23,358 bases of DNA from Bacteroidales bacterium (GTDB lineage: Bacteria; Bacteroidota; Bacteroidia; Bacteroidales; UBA12077): the NCBI GenBank assembly GCA_003446015.1, contig DMBU01000076.1:1-23358 (forward strand), read 5' to 3'. Of the stretch, positions 6,272 through 12,633 are shown piece after piece (positions within the stretch are counted from its first letter, which is position 1; every line of letters begins with the position of its first letter). Below the pieces are notes generated by a model. The model saw only the letters and a program-made list of their open reading frames with translations, was not told the DNA's origin and did not search any database. A program made the position numbers and the translations under genes.

Positions 6272-7774
6272 TTATAAGTTTTTGGTTTCGTACGTGTTTT
6301 CTCTCTCTTTAGCCTGAGCATCCCATTGCGGAACAACTTCTTCCAGAAATCTTTTTTTATCAGCATTTAATTTTTCTATATCCAAACCTATGTATTTTTG
6401 TGCTTGCGCTTTTGTTTCTATTTCGGGATATGGAACTTCTTGATTATATCCGTAAGATGTAAGCACTCGTGATAGTTTTATCCGTGCTTCCTGGGCAATA
6501 TTAATTCCTGTGGATATTATTCTTCCTGCTTCAATTGGGCTATGGAAGGAGCCTCCATGACTTGCAGCAACAAAATCCCAGCGCCATTGGGCATGCCTTA
6601 TGTCTTGTAAAATTTCATTCATTTGTTTTTCTTTGGCACCCAGTTCCCAGGCTTTACCTGCTTCAATATGAGCACGTACTAATAATTCTTCAAGTTTATC
6701 GCGGTTTTCTTTAATCTTATCTTGTCGTTCATAAACATTGGCAAGTAATTCAGTAGTTTCTTCTCTGTGACAAACCTGGCAGGTATTGGCAATGTTATTT
6801 AAAGGACTTTGAATTTTATGATCGGTAAACTTTTGTCCTCCTTCGTTCAGGTATGGCATATGGCAGTCGGCACAAGCTAATCCACGCTGTGCATGTATTC
6901 CTGTTTGGAATAATTCAAAATCAGGATGTTGTGCTTTTAACATGGGAGCTTTACTAATGGGATGTATCCAATCTTTAAAAGCATATTCGTCGTAATAGGC
7001 TTCCATAGCTTCAACAGATGTTCCTTTATCCCAGGGGAAAGTAAGATAATTGCCTTCGCCTTTAAAGTAATACTCAACATGACATTGGGCACAAACTAAT
7101 TGCCTCATATCCTGATGACTAACCGTGTTTATATCTTTATTCATTCTTTGATAAGCCTCCACCAAAGCAGGTCTCGAAATTCGAAGATTCATGTTTTGTG
7201 CATCATGACAATCGGCACAACCAATGTTATTAACAATTTCAGCACCCAGGGATTCCCAGGATCCCTGATAAAATTCTGCAACACCAACTTCTTGCATCAT
7301 TCTTGGTACATCAGGACTTTTACAGGTCCAGCAGGTATTGGGCATTGGACTTTTATTTCCATCAACAGGAGCTCCGGTACGAAGAATGTTCCGCATATCA
7401 TTAATGGCATTCTCATGACCTTTCCCCTGATTATATTCCTTTGAAAATCCATATCCGGCCCAAAGAATTACTAACCTTGGATCTTCTTCCAACATATCGC
7501 GTTGAGCACTGCCATTATGTTTACTATGAAAAGATTGATCTTCTGTTTGCAGAAACCTGTTAAATTGACGTGGAAAATTTTCACCCCATACCTCATTTCT
7601 TGGTTCCCATTGAGAATGTTCTATTTTAGGTGTATAAGCAAATACCGCTTCAGTCCTTCTTTCAATGATTGAGGAAGCTAATAATCCAAGAAAAAAGACA
7701 ACAACAATTGTTGCTAAAAAAAGAATCCAACCTTTCCAGGGTTTCTCTTTAATTTGTTCAGTTATTGGTTTCAT
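6272..7774 (-). CDS. nrfA: NrfA, ammonia-forming pentaheme cytochrome c nitrite reductase
   Basis: Reduces nitrite to ammonium with six electrons at the periplasmic face. A signal/anchor helix spans about 16-36. The catalytic heme site is CWTCK at 148-152, with Lys152 as the unusual proximal ligand. Four CxxCH sites follow: CADCH 186-190, CAQCH 228-232, CADCH 301-305 and CQVCH 332-336. Expected catalytic residues are present: Arg132 (LRTGAP), Tyr235 (CHVEYYF) and His283 (KAQH), with calcium-site residues Lys280 and Gln282. The C-terminal helical dimer region (DIRHAQWRWD at 391-400) is intact. The 500 residues match the family. The ATG lies 19 bases after the nrfH stop, so nrfHA is one operon. 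Cytochrome c maturation genes are not in the window. Confidence 0.98.
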   Translation of the reverse strand: MKPITEQIKEKPWKGWILFLATIVVVFFLGLLASSIIERRTEAVFAYTPKIEHSQWEPRNEVWGENFPRQFNRFLQTEDQSFHSKHNGSAQRDMLEEDPRLVILWAGYGFSKEYNQGKGHENAINDMRNILRTGAPVDGNKSPMPNTCWTCKSPDVPRMMQEVGVAEFYQGSWESLGAEIVNNIGCADCHDAQNMNLRISRPALVEAYQRMNKDINTVSHQDMRQLVCAQCHVEYYFKGEGNYLTFPWDKGTSVEAMEAYYDEYAFKDWIHPISKAPMLKAQHPDFELFQTGIHAQRGLACADCHMPYLNEGGQKFTDHKIQSPLNNIANTCQVCHREETTELLANVYERQDKIKENRDKLEELLVRAHIEAGKAWELGAKEKQMNEILQDIRHAQWRWDFVAASHGGSFHSPIEAGRIISTGINIAQEARIKLSRVLTSYGYNQEVPYPEIETKAQAQKYIGLDIEKLNADKKRFLEEVVPQWDAQAKERENTYETKNL

Positions 7775-7793
7775 ACTATTTTATGTTTGATTT

Positions 7794-8372
7794 TTACTGT
7801 TTTGTTAATTCTTTAATCCAATCAGGTACTGGACTTTCAGGAAGAGGAGCTATCGCATTAGGTACTATCGATAAACTATTAACTCTGCCATGTGGGGTTT
7901 CTCTGTGACATTCCCAGCATAAACGAGTTTCCCTGTTGGAATGAAATGCTTTGTTATTAATTTGGTATTCGGCTCCTAATAACAATCTTTCATGACAACG
8001 TATGCAGTTTTGCTTAACCACTTCAACGCCTGCTTCTTTGATGTGTATAACCTGAGGTTCTGCTCTTAAAGTGAATATTGTTGCATGTCTTAAACCATCT
8101 TTAGCCTTAAAATAGTAGTGTGAAAAAATATTGTTGTGTGGTACATGGCAATCGTTACAACTAGCTATTTCCCTATGTGAACTATGATTCCATGTTGCAA
8201 ACTGAGGAACCATTATATGACAATTAATACAGGTTTGTGGATTATCAGAAAGATATGATCCTGCTTTTGACAAATAGACAGAATAAACGGATAATCCAAT
8301 TAGAATGGCTATTGCTATGGTAACCGGAAGTTTCCACTGATCAGGGGGAATAAATTTGCTTATAAACTTCAT
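7794..8372 (-). CDS. nrfH: NrfH, tetraheme quinol dehydrogenase for nitrite reductase
   Basis: Membrane-anchored NapC/NirT-type cytochrome that oxidises menaquinol and passes electrons to NrfA. One N-terminal membrane helix (about 15-35) precedes four heme sites: CINCH 48-52, CNDCH 72-76, CIRCH 123-127 and CWECH 152-156. Met54 after the first site corresponds to the unusual methionine ligand of heme 1. The 192 residues are slightly longer than the common 150-170 because of a Pro-rich C-terminal tail. It is the first gene of the nrfHA operon, with an Fnr-like palindrome and a -7 element upstream. The mqnB-mqnD genes in the same window contribute to the menaquinone it uses. Confidence 0.97.
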   Translation of the reverse strand: MKFISKFIPPDQWKLPVTIAIAILIGLSVYSVYLSKAGSYLSDNPQTCINCHIMVPQFATWNHSSHREIASCNDCHVPHNNIFSHYYFKAKDGLRHATIFTLRAEPQVIHIKEAGVEVVKQNCIRCHERLLLGAEYQINNKAFHSNRETRLCWECHRETPHGRVNSLSIVPNAIAPLPESPVPDWIKELTKQ

Positions 8373-8380
8373 GCACGCTC

Positions 8381-8396
8381 TGTTAAATGTTTAACA
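8381..8396. promoter_or_regulatory. Perfect palindrome in the nrfH leader
   Basis: TGTTAAA (8381-8387) and TTTAACA (8390-8396) form a perfect seven-base inverted repeat with a two-base centre, eight bases before the nrfH start codon. Its position suggests an operator or a small leader structure. No known regulator is assigned. Confidence 0.3.
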
Positions 8397-8399
8397 ATA

Positions 8400-8407
8400 C
8401 AAAAATA
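8400..8407 (-). promoter_or_regulatory. Candidate -7 element (TATTTTTG) of the nrfHA promoter
   Basis: On the minus strand these bases read TATTTTTG, matching TAnnTTTG, 27 bases before the nrfH ATG. No -33 TTTG is visible upstream, which would fit an activator-dependent promoter, with the palindrome at 8447-8470 as the activator site. Confidence 0.4.
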
Positions 8408-8446
8408 AGAAAAAAAGTAATTAAATGCTTAATATATGATATTGAA

Positions 8447-8470
8447 TTTTTATGATCTATATCATAAAAA
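8447..8470. promoter_or_regulatory. Fnr/Crp-type operator candidate upstream of nrfHA
   Basis: A perfect ten-base inverted repeat, TTTTTATGAT (8447-8456) and ATCATAAAAA (8461-8470), separated by CTAT. The core TGAT-N4-ATCA matches the inner bases of the Fnr consensus TTGAT-N4-ATCAA. Its centre is about 60-65 bases upstream of the transcription start implied by the -7 element at 8400-8407, a normal activator position. An oxygen- or NO-responsive Crp/Fnr-family regulator is inferred. As a hairpin it lacks a following T-run on the minus strand, so a terminator role for the gene at 8486 is less likely. Confidence 0.5.
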
Positions 8471-8485
8471 CAGAAGCGGTAATAA

Positions 8486-8722
8486 TTAATCAAGTTTTTT
8501 TACCTTTTGAAAAGATGTGGCTGCATCTATCATCCTGGCAAAGCTTACTTTTTGTCCTGTTTTAACAGATTCATATTCAAATCCGTTTTCTCCTTCTTGT
8601 AAAATGCTTTCACCCATATCATATCGTAAACAATCAACCTTATCTCCAACAAATAAAGGATTTCCATTCAAGTCCTGTAACTGTTTTTTCTTTGTTTTCT
8701 TTTTAAATATGTTAAAGGCCAT
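8486..8722 (-). CDS. Small soluble protein, function unknown
   Basis: A 78-residue protein without signal peptide or membrane segment. The N-terminus is strongly basic (FKKKTKKK at 6-13). The rest, from DLNGNPLFVGDKVDCLRYDMGE (17-38) to FARMIDAATSFQKVKKL (61-77), has a beta-rich pattern in which the L-F-V-G-D-K-V segment resembles the start of a small KOW/SH3-like barrel. I do not recognise a named family. It lies between the terminator of the fused E1 gene and the nrfHA promoter on the same strand, so it is probably expressed alone. The coherent reading frame and composition support a real gene; its function cannot be stated. Confidence 0.65.
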   Translation of the reverse strand: MAFNIFKKKTKKKQLQDLNGNPLFVGDKVDCLRYDMGESILQEGENGFEYESVKTGQKVSFARMIDAATSFQKVKKLD

Positions 8723-8764
8723 GTCTGAAAAATATTAAATTAAGAATTACAATTTACTGAAAAT

Positions 8765-8793
8765 AAAAAAAAACTGCAATGAATTCATTACAG
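8765..8793 (-). terminator. Terminator of the fused E1 dehydrogenase gene
   Basis: On the minus strand ctgtaatga and its partner near 8774-8793 form a nine-pair stem (one G-T pair, two-base loop; core AATGAATTCATT), followed by nine T (plus-strand A at 8765-8773). It begins about 25 bases after the stop codon. Confidence 0.65.
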
Positions 8794-8818
8794 CTTTTAT
8801 TATTTAGATTGCTTTCAA

Positions 8819-11254
8819 TTAATACAATTCCGTATATTTTTTTGGATCGGCTTCGTTCATCATAGCATATATTGCTTCAAAAACATCCTCGGCATTTGGA
8901 TTTGAAAAATAATCCCCATCAGAAGCATAAGCAGGTCTGTGATCTTTTGCTGTAACAGTTACGGGGTCAGAATCCAAATGATAATACGCGCTTTGATCTT
9001 CTAAAACCTTTTGCATCATATATGCAGTTGCTCCACCCGGCACATCTTCATCAAAGAAAACTACCCTGTTCGTTTTTTTCACTGATTCGGCAATTAAATG
9101 TTTCCTGTCGAATGGCAGTAATGTCTGAACATCAATTAGTTCAACCGAAATGTTAAACTCTTTTAGTTGTTCAACAGCATCTTGCGCTATTCGAACACAT
9201 GAGCCATAAGTCACTAAAGTTACGTCAGTACCCTGGTTTAAAATTTCAGGTACTCCAAGTGGAATTTTATATTCTCCAATATTTTCCGGACGTTTTTCGC
9301 GTAATCGATAACCGTTTAAAGGTTCAATTACCAGAGCAGGATCTTCACCTTCAAGCAAGGTATTGTAAAATCCTGCTGCCTGAGTCATATTTCGAGGAAC
9401 ACAAACATAAACACCCCGAATTGAGTTGATAACCATACTAAGGGGTGACCCTGAATGCCAGATTCCTTCAAGTCTGTGCCCACGTGTACTAATAATTACC
9501 GGTGCCACTTGTCCTCCGGCAGTTCGGTAGTGTGTAGTTGCCAAATCATCACTTAAGCCTTGTAAAGCATACAATAAATAATCAAAATATTGTATTTCAG
9601 CTACAGGTCTTAATCCACGCAATGCAAGTCCAATACCTTGTCCAAGAATAGTTTGTTCACGTATTCCTGTATCTGTTACCCGGAGTTCTCCATACTTTTT
9701 TTGTAAACCTTCGTACGATTGATTTACTCCCCCAATATATCCGGCATCTTCACCAAAAGTGACCAGTTTTGGGTATTTATTAAACAAATAATCCCAGTTG
9801 TCTCGCAATATTTCACGTCCGGCAATTTCTGTTGAATCAGCTTTAAATATAGGTTTAACTTCTTGCACGTTTAAAGCAGAATACTTTGACTCGTTATACA
9901 ATGCAGTATTATATCTTTCGTAATTGTCGTCGTAGTTTCTATCTAACCAACCAGAAAGATCCTTCTGAAGCTTACTGCGGATATTACAATCTGTACAAAC
10001 ATGACGTAATATTTTTTTGGCTGTGCTAAAATTATCTTTACGAATTGGGTCAACTATTTTTTTAAGATCATTGGTGAATGTACCAACTTTATCGTATCCT
10101 TCGCGTTTACATTGACATGAACGGTTATCAATTAATTCAATTAATTTATCTCTTTCTGATTTAACTGGATCTTTAAATTTTTTCCATGCATCTTTTTTGG
10201 CTTGCTTAGCTTCATTTATTGCTTCTTCTTCAATTTTTAAAACTTCATTCTCGCTTGCTATCTTTTCGCTAATAATCCATTCATGCATTTTTTTTATGCC
10301 ATCGAATTCATCTTCAAATTTCAATCTTTCTGCCGACTTATATCTTTCATGAGAACCCGAAGTGGAATGTCCTTGTGGTTGTGTGATCTCTTCAATATGA
10401 AATAATACAGGAACATGCTCCTTTCGCGCAATTTCAACACCCTCTTTAAATAATTTAATAAGTCCAGGGTAATCCCAACCTTTACCTTTCAAGATAACAA
10501 TTCCAGGTTTGTCTTTTGTTCGCTCAAATCCTTTTAAAACTTCAGAAATGCTTCCTTTTGTAGTTTGGTATTTTTTAGGAACAGAAATACCATAACCATC
10601 ATCATAAACGGTAATAACTGCGGGTACCTGTAAAACGCCAACAGCATTTATTGATTCCCAGAACTGACCTTCTGAAGTACTGGCATCACCAATTGTTCCA
10701 AATGCAACTTCATTTCCTTTGTCTGATAATTCTGAAAACTGATGTAATTCTTTTATATTTCTGAATAACTTAGATGCATATCCTAAACCAACCCATCGTG
10801 CCATTTGCCCTGCAGTAGGGGAAATATCGGCTGAAGAGTTTTTTTGTTTCATCAAATCTTTCCAGGTACCATCAGAATTTAAACTTCTTGTTGAAAAGTG
10901 ATTATTGAATGATCTTCCACCATTTCCCGGATTGAGTTTAACATCAGTTTCACCATATAACTGGGCAAAAAATTCTTCGGCAGAGAATAATCCGGCTGCC
11001 ATCATAAATGTTTGATCACGATAATAACCTGAACGCCAATCACCATCTCTGTAATTTTTAGCCATAGCAATTTGCGTAATTTCTTTACCATCACCAAAAA
11101 TCCCGAATTTTGCTTTGCCGGTTAGTACCTCTTTTCGACCCATTATACTAGTTTGTCGACTCAGGTAAGCAATTTTGTAATCTTGTAATATTTCTTTTTT
11201 ATCGAAACTCTTTTTTGTTGATGTATCCTTTTTTTCTAATGTTTTTGTACTCAT
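8819..11254 (-). CDS. Single-chain 2-oxoacid dehydrogenase E1 (alpha-beta fusion, thiamine-diphosphate enzyme)
   Basis: An 811-residue fusion of the E1 alpha and beta subunits of a branched-chain/acetoin-type 2-oxoacid dehydrogenase, which decarboxylates a 2-oxoacid and passes the acyl group to lipoyl E2. Alpha half, about 20-330: thiamine-diphosphate motif GDASTSEGQFW (189-199) leading to VYDDGYGIS (216-224), and HSTSGSHERY (296-305). Beta half, about 472-811: FGEDAGYIGGV (500-510), RVTDTGIREQ (525-534), ISTRGHRLEG (588-597), and C-terminal transketolase features such as VTYGSC (681-686) and DVPGGATAYM (737-746). A charged linker at 331-470 carries Cys380, Cys382, Cys420 and Cys423. Such fusions are typical of Bacteroidota. 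I prefer ATG at 11254 (MSTKTLEKK) over an upstream TTG at 11272. E2 and E3 genes are not adjacent. Confidence 0.93.
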   Translation of the reverse strand: MSTKTLEKKDTSTKKSFDKKEILQDYKIAYLSRQTSIMGRKEVLTGKAKFGIFGDGKEITQIAMAKNYRDGDWRSGYYRDQTFMMAAGLFSAEEFFAQLYGETDVKLNPGNGGRSFNNHFSTRSLNSDGTWKDLMKQKNSSADISPTAGQMARWVGLGYASKLFRNIKELHQFSELSDKGNEVAFGTIGDASTSEGQFWESINAVGVLQVPAVITVYDDGYGISVPKKYQTTKGSISEVLKGFERTKDKPGIVILKGKGWDYPGLIKLFKEGVEIARKEHVPVLFHIEEITQPQGHSTSGSHERYKSAERLKFEDEFDGIKKMHEWIISEKIASENEVLKIEEEAINEAKQAKKDAWKKFKDPVKSERDKLIELIDNRSCQCKREGYDKVGTFTNDLKKIVDPIRKDNFSTAKKILRHVCTDCNIRSKLQKDLSGWLDRNYDDNYERYNTALYNESKYSALNVQEVKPIFKADSTEIAGREILRDNWDYLFNKYPKLVTFGEDAGYIGGVNQSYEGLQKKYGELRVTDTGIREQTILGQGIGLALRGLRPVAEIQYFDYLLYALQGLSDDLATTHYRTAGGQVAPVIISTRGHRLEGIWHSGSPLSMVINSIRGVYVCVPRNMTQAAGFYNTLLEGEDPALVIEPLNGYRLREKRPENIGEYKIPLGVPEILNQGTDVTLVTYGSCVRIAQDAVEQLKEFNISVELIDVQTLLPFDRKHLIAESVKKTNRVVFFDEDVPGGATAYMMQKVLEDQSAYYHLDSDPVTVTAKDHRPAYASDGDYFSNPNAEDVFEAIYAMMNEADPKKYTELY

Positions 11255-11400
11255 AAATATAAAATTTAACAAGGAATGTCTATGTGATTGAAAATTATTA
11301 AATTACTACAATTAATTAAGAATGTAAAGATTTAGATATGTTAATAAAAAATTAAAATTCTATCTTTACACCCGAATTGTATAACAACAAAAATTAATTA

Positions 11401-11634
11401 ATGTTTATTGAAACACTTCTTTTAGTTTTAGGTCTGCTTGCAATAGCTTTTCTTGCATTGGGATTTAATATTTTCTTTAGAAAAGGTAAAAAATTCCCAC
11501 AAACTTCGGTGGGAGGAAATAAAGAAATGCGAAAACGAGGATTGTCTTGTGCAAAACATGAGGAAATCAGATGTCGTCGTGAGATTGATAAAACAACAGG
11601 AACTATAAGTTGCAGTAGTTGTGGACATGCTTAA
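11401..11634 (+). CDS. Small single-helix membrane protein with four cysteines, function unknown
   Basis: A 77-residue protein with an N-terminal membrane helix (about 4-26) and a cytoplasm-like basic tail. The tail has GGNKEMRKRGLSC (38-50) and ends in a CSSCG motif. Cys50, Cys58, Cys71 and Cys74 could bind a metal or cluster. The plan, a short helix plus a Cys-rich tail, resembles small maturation factors such as NqrM, but I cannot show homology. Similar small 'membrane or secreted' proteins with a G-G-N-K-x-M/L-R segment are familiar from Bacteroidota. It is divergent from the fused E1 gene and is followed by an intergenic repeat. Confidence 0.72.
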   Translation: MFIETLLLVLGLLAIAFLALGFNIFFRKGKKFPQTSVGGNKEMRKRGLSCAKHEEIRCRREIDKTTGTISCSSCGHA

Positions 11635-11638
11635 TTTC

Positions 11639-11725
11639 AGATTTCAAATTTCAAATTCCAGATTCCAGATTTCAAGTTTAAGATTTCAGACCTGCCCGTC
11701 CGGCAGGCGGGTTTCAGATTTCAAT
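11639..11725. repeat. AT-rich direct repeats with a GC-rich hairpin
   Basis: After the stop at 11634 the sequence is built from near-copies of ATTTCAAATT/CAGATTCC, about eight imperfect copies over 60 bases. A GC-rich hairpin then follows, CCTGCC (11691-11696) paired with GGCAGG (11702-11707), and a further ATTTCAGATTTCAA. The hairpin is far more GC-rich than its surroundings, which marks it as a mobile-type palindromic unit. It may also act as a terminator for the upstream gene. Confidence 0.6.
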
Positions 11726-11852
11726 TTTAATATTGAGAAATTAGTTTTTGTGCTGGTTTAATTCTATTGATTTTATTATTTCTTAGAAGTACAGAATTGC
11801 TACATAATTAGTAAACAGAAACCAGAGCGAGTCTTAGTAAACTTAATTTCCA

Positions 11853-11860
11853 TATATTTG
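11853..11860 (+). promoter_or_regulatory. Candidate -7 element (TATATTTG) for the OsmC-like gene
   Basis: TATATTTG matches TAnnTTTG, 29 bases before the ATG at 11890. No -33 element is evident, so this is a weak call. Confidence 0.33.
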
Positions 11861-11889
11861 TTATAATCAAAAAAACAAAGTTTAATACT

Positions 11890-12309
11890 ATGGAAAAAAT
11901 AGAAACAATACAAACAACTTATACCGGTCAATTAAGAACCGAAGCAATTCATGTTCAATCAGGAAATAAATTAATTACCGATGCTCCGACCGATAATCAT
12001 GGTAAAGGAGAAACTTTCTCACCAACAGATTTATTAGCTACTTCTTTAGCTAGTTGCATTTTTACAATCATGGGCATTAAGGCTGAGGCAGCAGGATTTA
12101 GTATTGATGGTGCAAAAGCCAGAACATGGAAAATAATGTCGGAAAACCCACGAAGAGTTGCTGAAGTTAAAATTGAATATGACTTTACCATGTGTGATTT
12201 AACTGATAAACAAAAGAAAATTTTACAGGCATTGGTAAAAGTTTCGCCAGTTCCATTAAGCCTGCACGATGAAACAAAACAAAATGTTTCGATAAAATTC
12301 AGAGATTGA
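11890..12309 (+). CDS. OsmC/Ohr-family protein with second active-site Cys replaced
   Basis: A 139-residue member of the OsmC superfamily, dimeric thiol peroxidases and relatives that act on organic hydroperoxides. Family features: GKGETFSPTDLLATSLASC (38-56) with the first active-site Cys56 in the helix start, and the late SPVPLSLHDETKQNVSI (119-135). In active OsmC/Ohr proteins this second segment starts with a Cys (CPVxxSL); here the position is Ser119. The remaining Cys102 is not at that site. The protein may therefore work by a one-Cys mechanism or have a different role. It is monocistronic, with a candidate promoter upstream and a strong terminator directly downstream. Confidence 0.9.
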   Translation: MEKIETIQTTYTGQLRTEAIHVQSGNKLITDAPTDNHGKGETFSPTDLLATSLASCIFTIMGIKAEAAGFSIDGAKARTWKIMSENPRRVAEVKIEYDFTMCDLTDKQKKILQALVKVSPVPLSLHDETKQNVSIKFRD

Positions 12310-12330
12310 TTTTATATTGTAAATGTATTT

Positions 12331-12363
12331 AAGGAGCTATTGCATTGCAATGGCTCTTTTTTT
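12331..12363 (+). terminator. Rho-independent terminator after the OsmC-like gene
   Basis: gagctattgc (12334-12343) pairs with gcaatggctc (12347-12356), ten pairs with one G-T and a three-base loop, followed by seven T (12357-12363). Confidence 0.8.
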
Positions 12364-12480
12364 ACTTAAAAAAGCAGAATGTCAAGCTCAAAGTTTCTGG
12401 TGGGAATTGCCTCATTCTGACACCTTTTCTGCGCAAAAAAGTCATTCCGAGGAGGAACGACGAAGGAACCTTATTCATCA
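12364..12480. repeat. Dispersed Bacteroidota-type intergenic repeat
   Basis: The gap 12364-12633 contains no gene. Its first part holds GTCATTCCGAGGAGGAACGA at 12441-12460, continuing CGAAGGAACC, and the segment AATGTCAAGCTCAAAGTTTC around 12378. Both are wording typical of short dispersed elements in this phylum. Inverted arms cagaatg (12375-12381) and cattctg (12413-12419) form a hairpin, and gcagaa (12374-12379) can pair with ttctgc (12427-12432). The local GC content is higher than in neighbouring spacers. An 68-codon open frame through it (12323-12529) is a by-product of the repeat and terminator. Confidence 0.5.
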
Positions 12481-12541
12481 AATTAGACTTGATTTGACAT
12501 TGTATTATTCAATAATAATTTTAAGCTGATAATAAAAAAGT

Positions 12542-12599
12542 TATATTTGTTATAGATTACCTTAAGTTTATTAATCAGGAATTATGCTAAACATAATTC
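12542..12599 (+). promoter_or_regulatory. Candidate promoter element and leader hairpin of the GloVer-repeat gene
   Basis: TATATTTG at 12542-12549 is a candidate -7 element. It is followed by a perfect eight-base inverted repeat, GAATTATG (12579-12586) and CATAATTC (12592-12599), with a five-base loop. The hairpin ends about 35 bases before the ATG at 12634 and may be an operator or an mRNA structure. Confidence 0.3.
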
Positions 12600-12633
12600 G
12601 TGTTGTTTTAAATATTTGATTAATATTTTGATT

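Noticed and set aside
7100..7444. Plus-strand frame of 114 codons within nrfA
   Set aside because: It is an antisense shadow of nrfA, which carries all five heme sites.
8447..8470. Palindrome upstream of nrfH considered as a terminator for the gene at 8486
   Set aside because: It is entirely AT-rich and no T-run follows on the minus strand; the core and position fit an Fnr-type site better.
11255..11272. Six-codon TTG-started extension of the fused E1 gene
   Set aside because: The ATG at 11254 gives a normal start, and there is no ribosome site supporting the TTG.
12323..12529. Plus-strand frame of 68 codons after the OsmC-like gene
   Set aside because: It begins inside the terminator hairpin and continues through a dispersed repeat.
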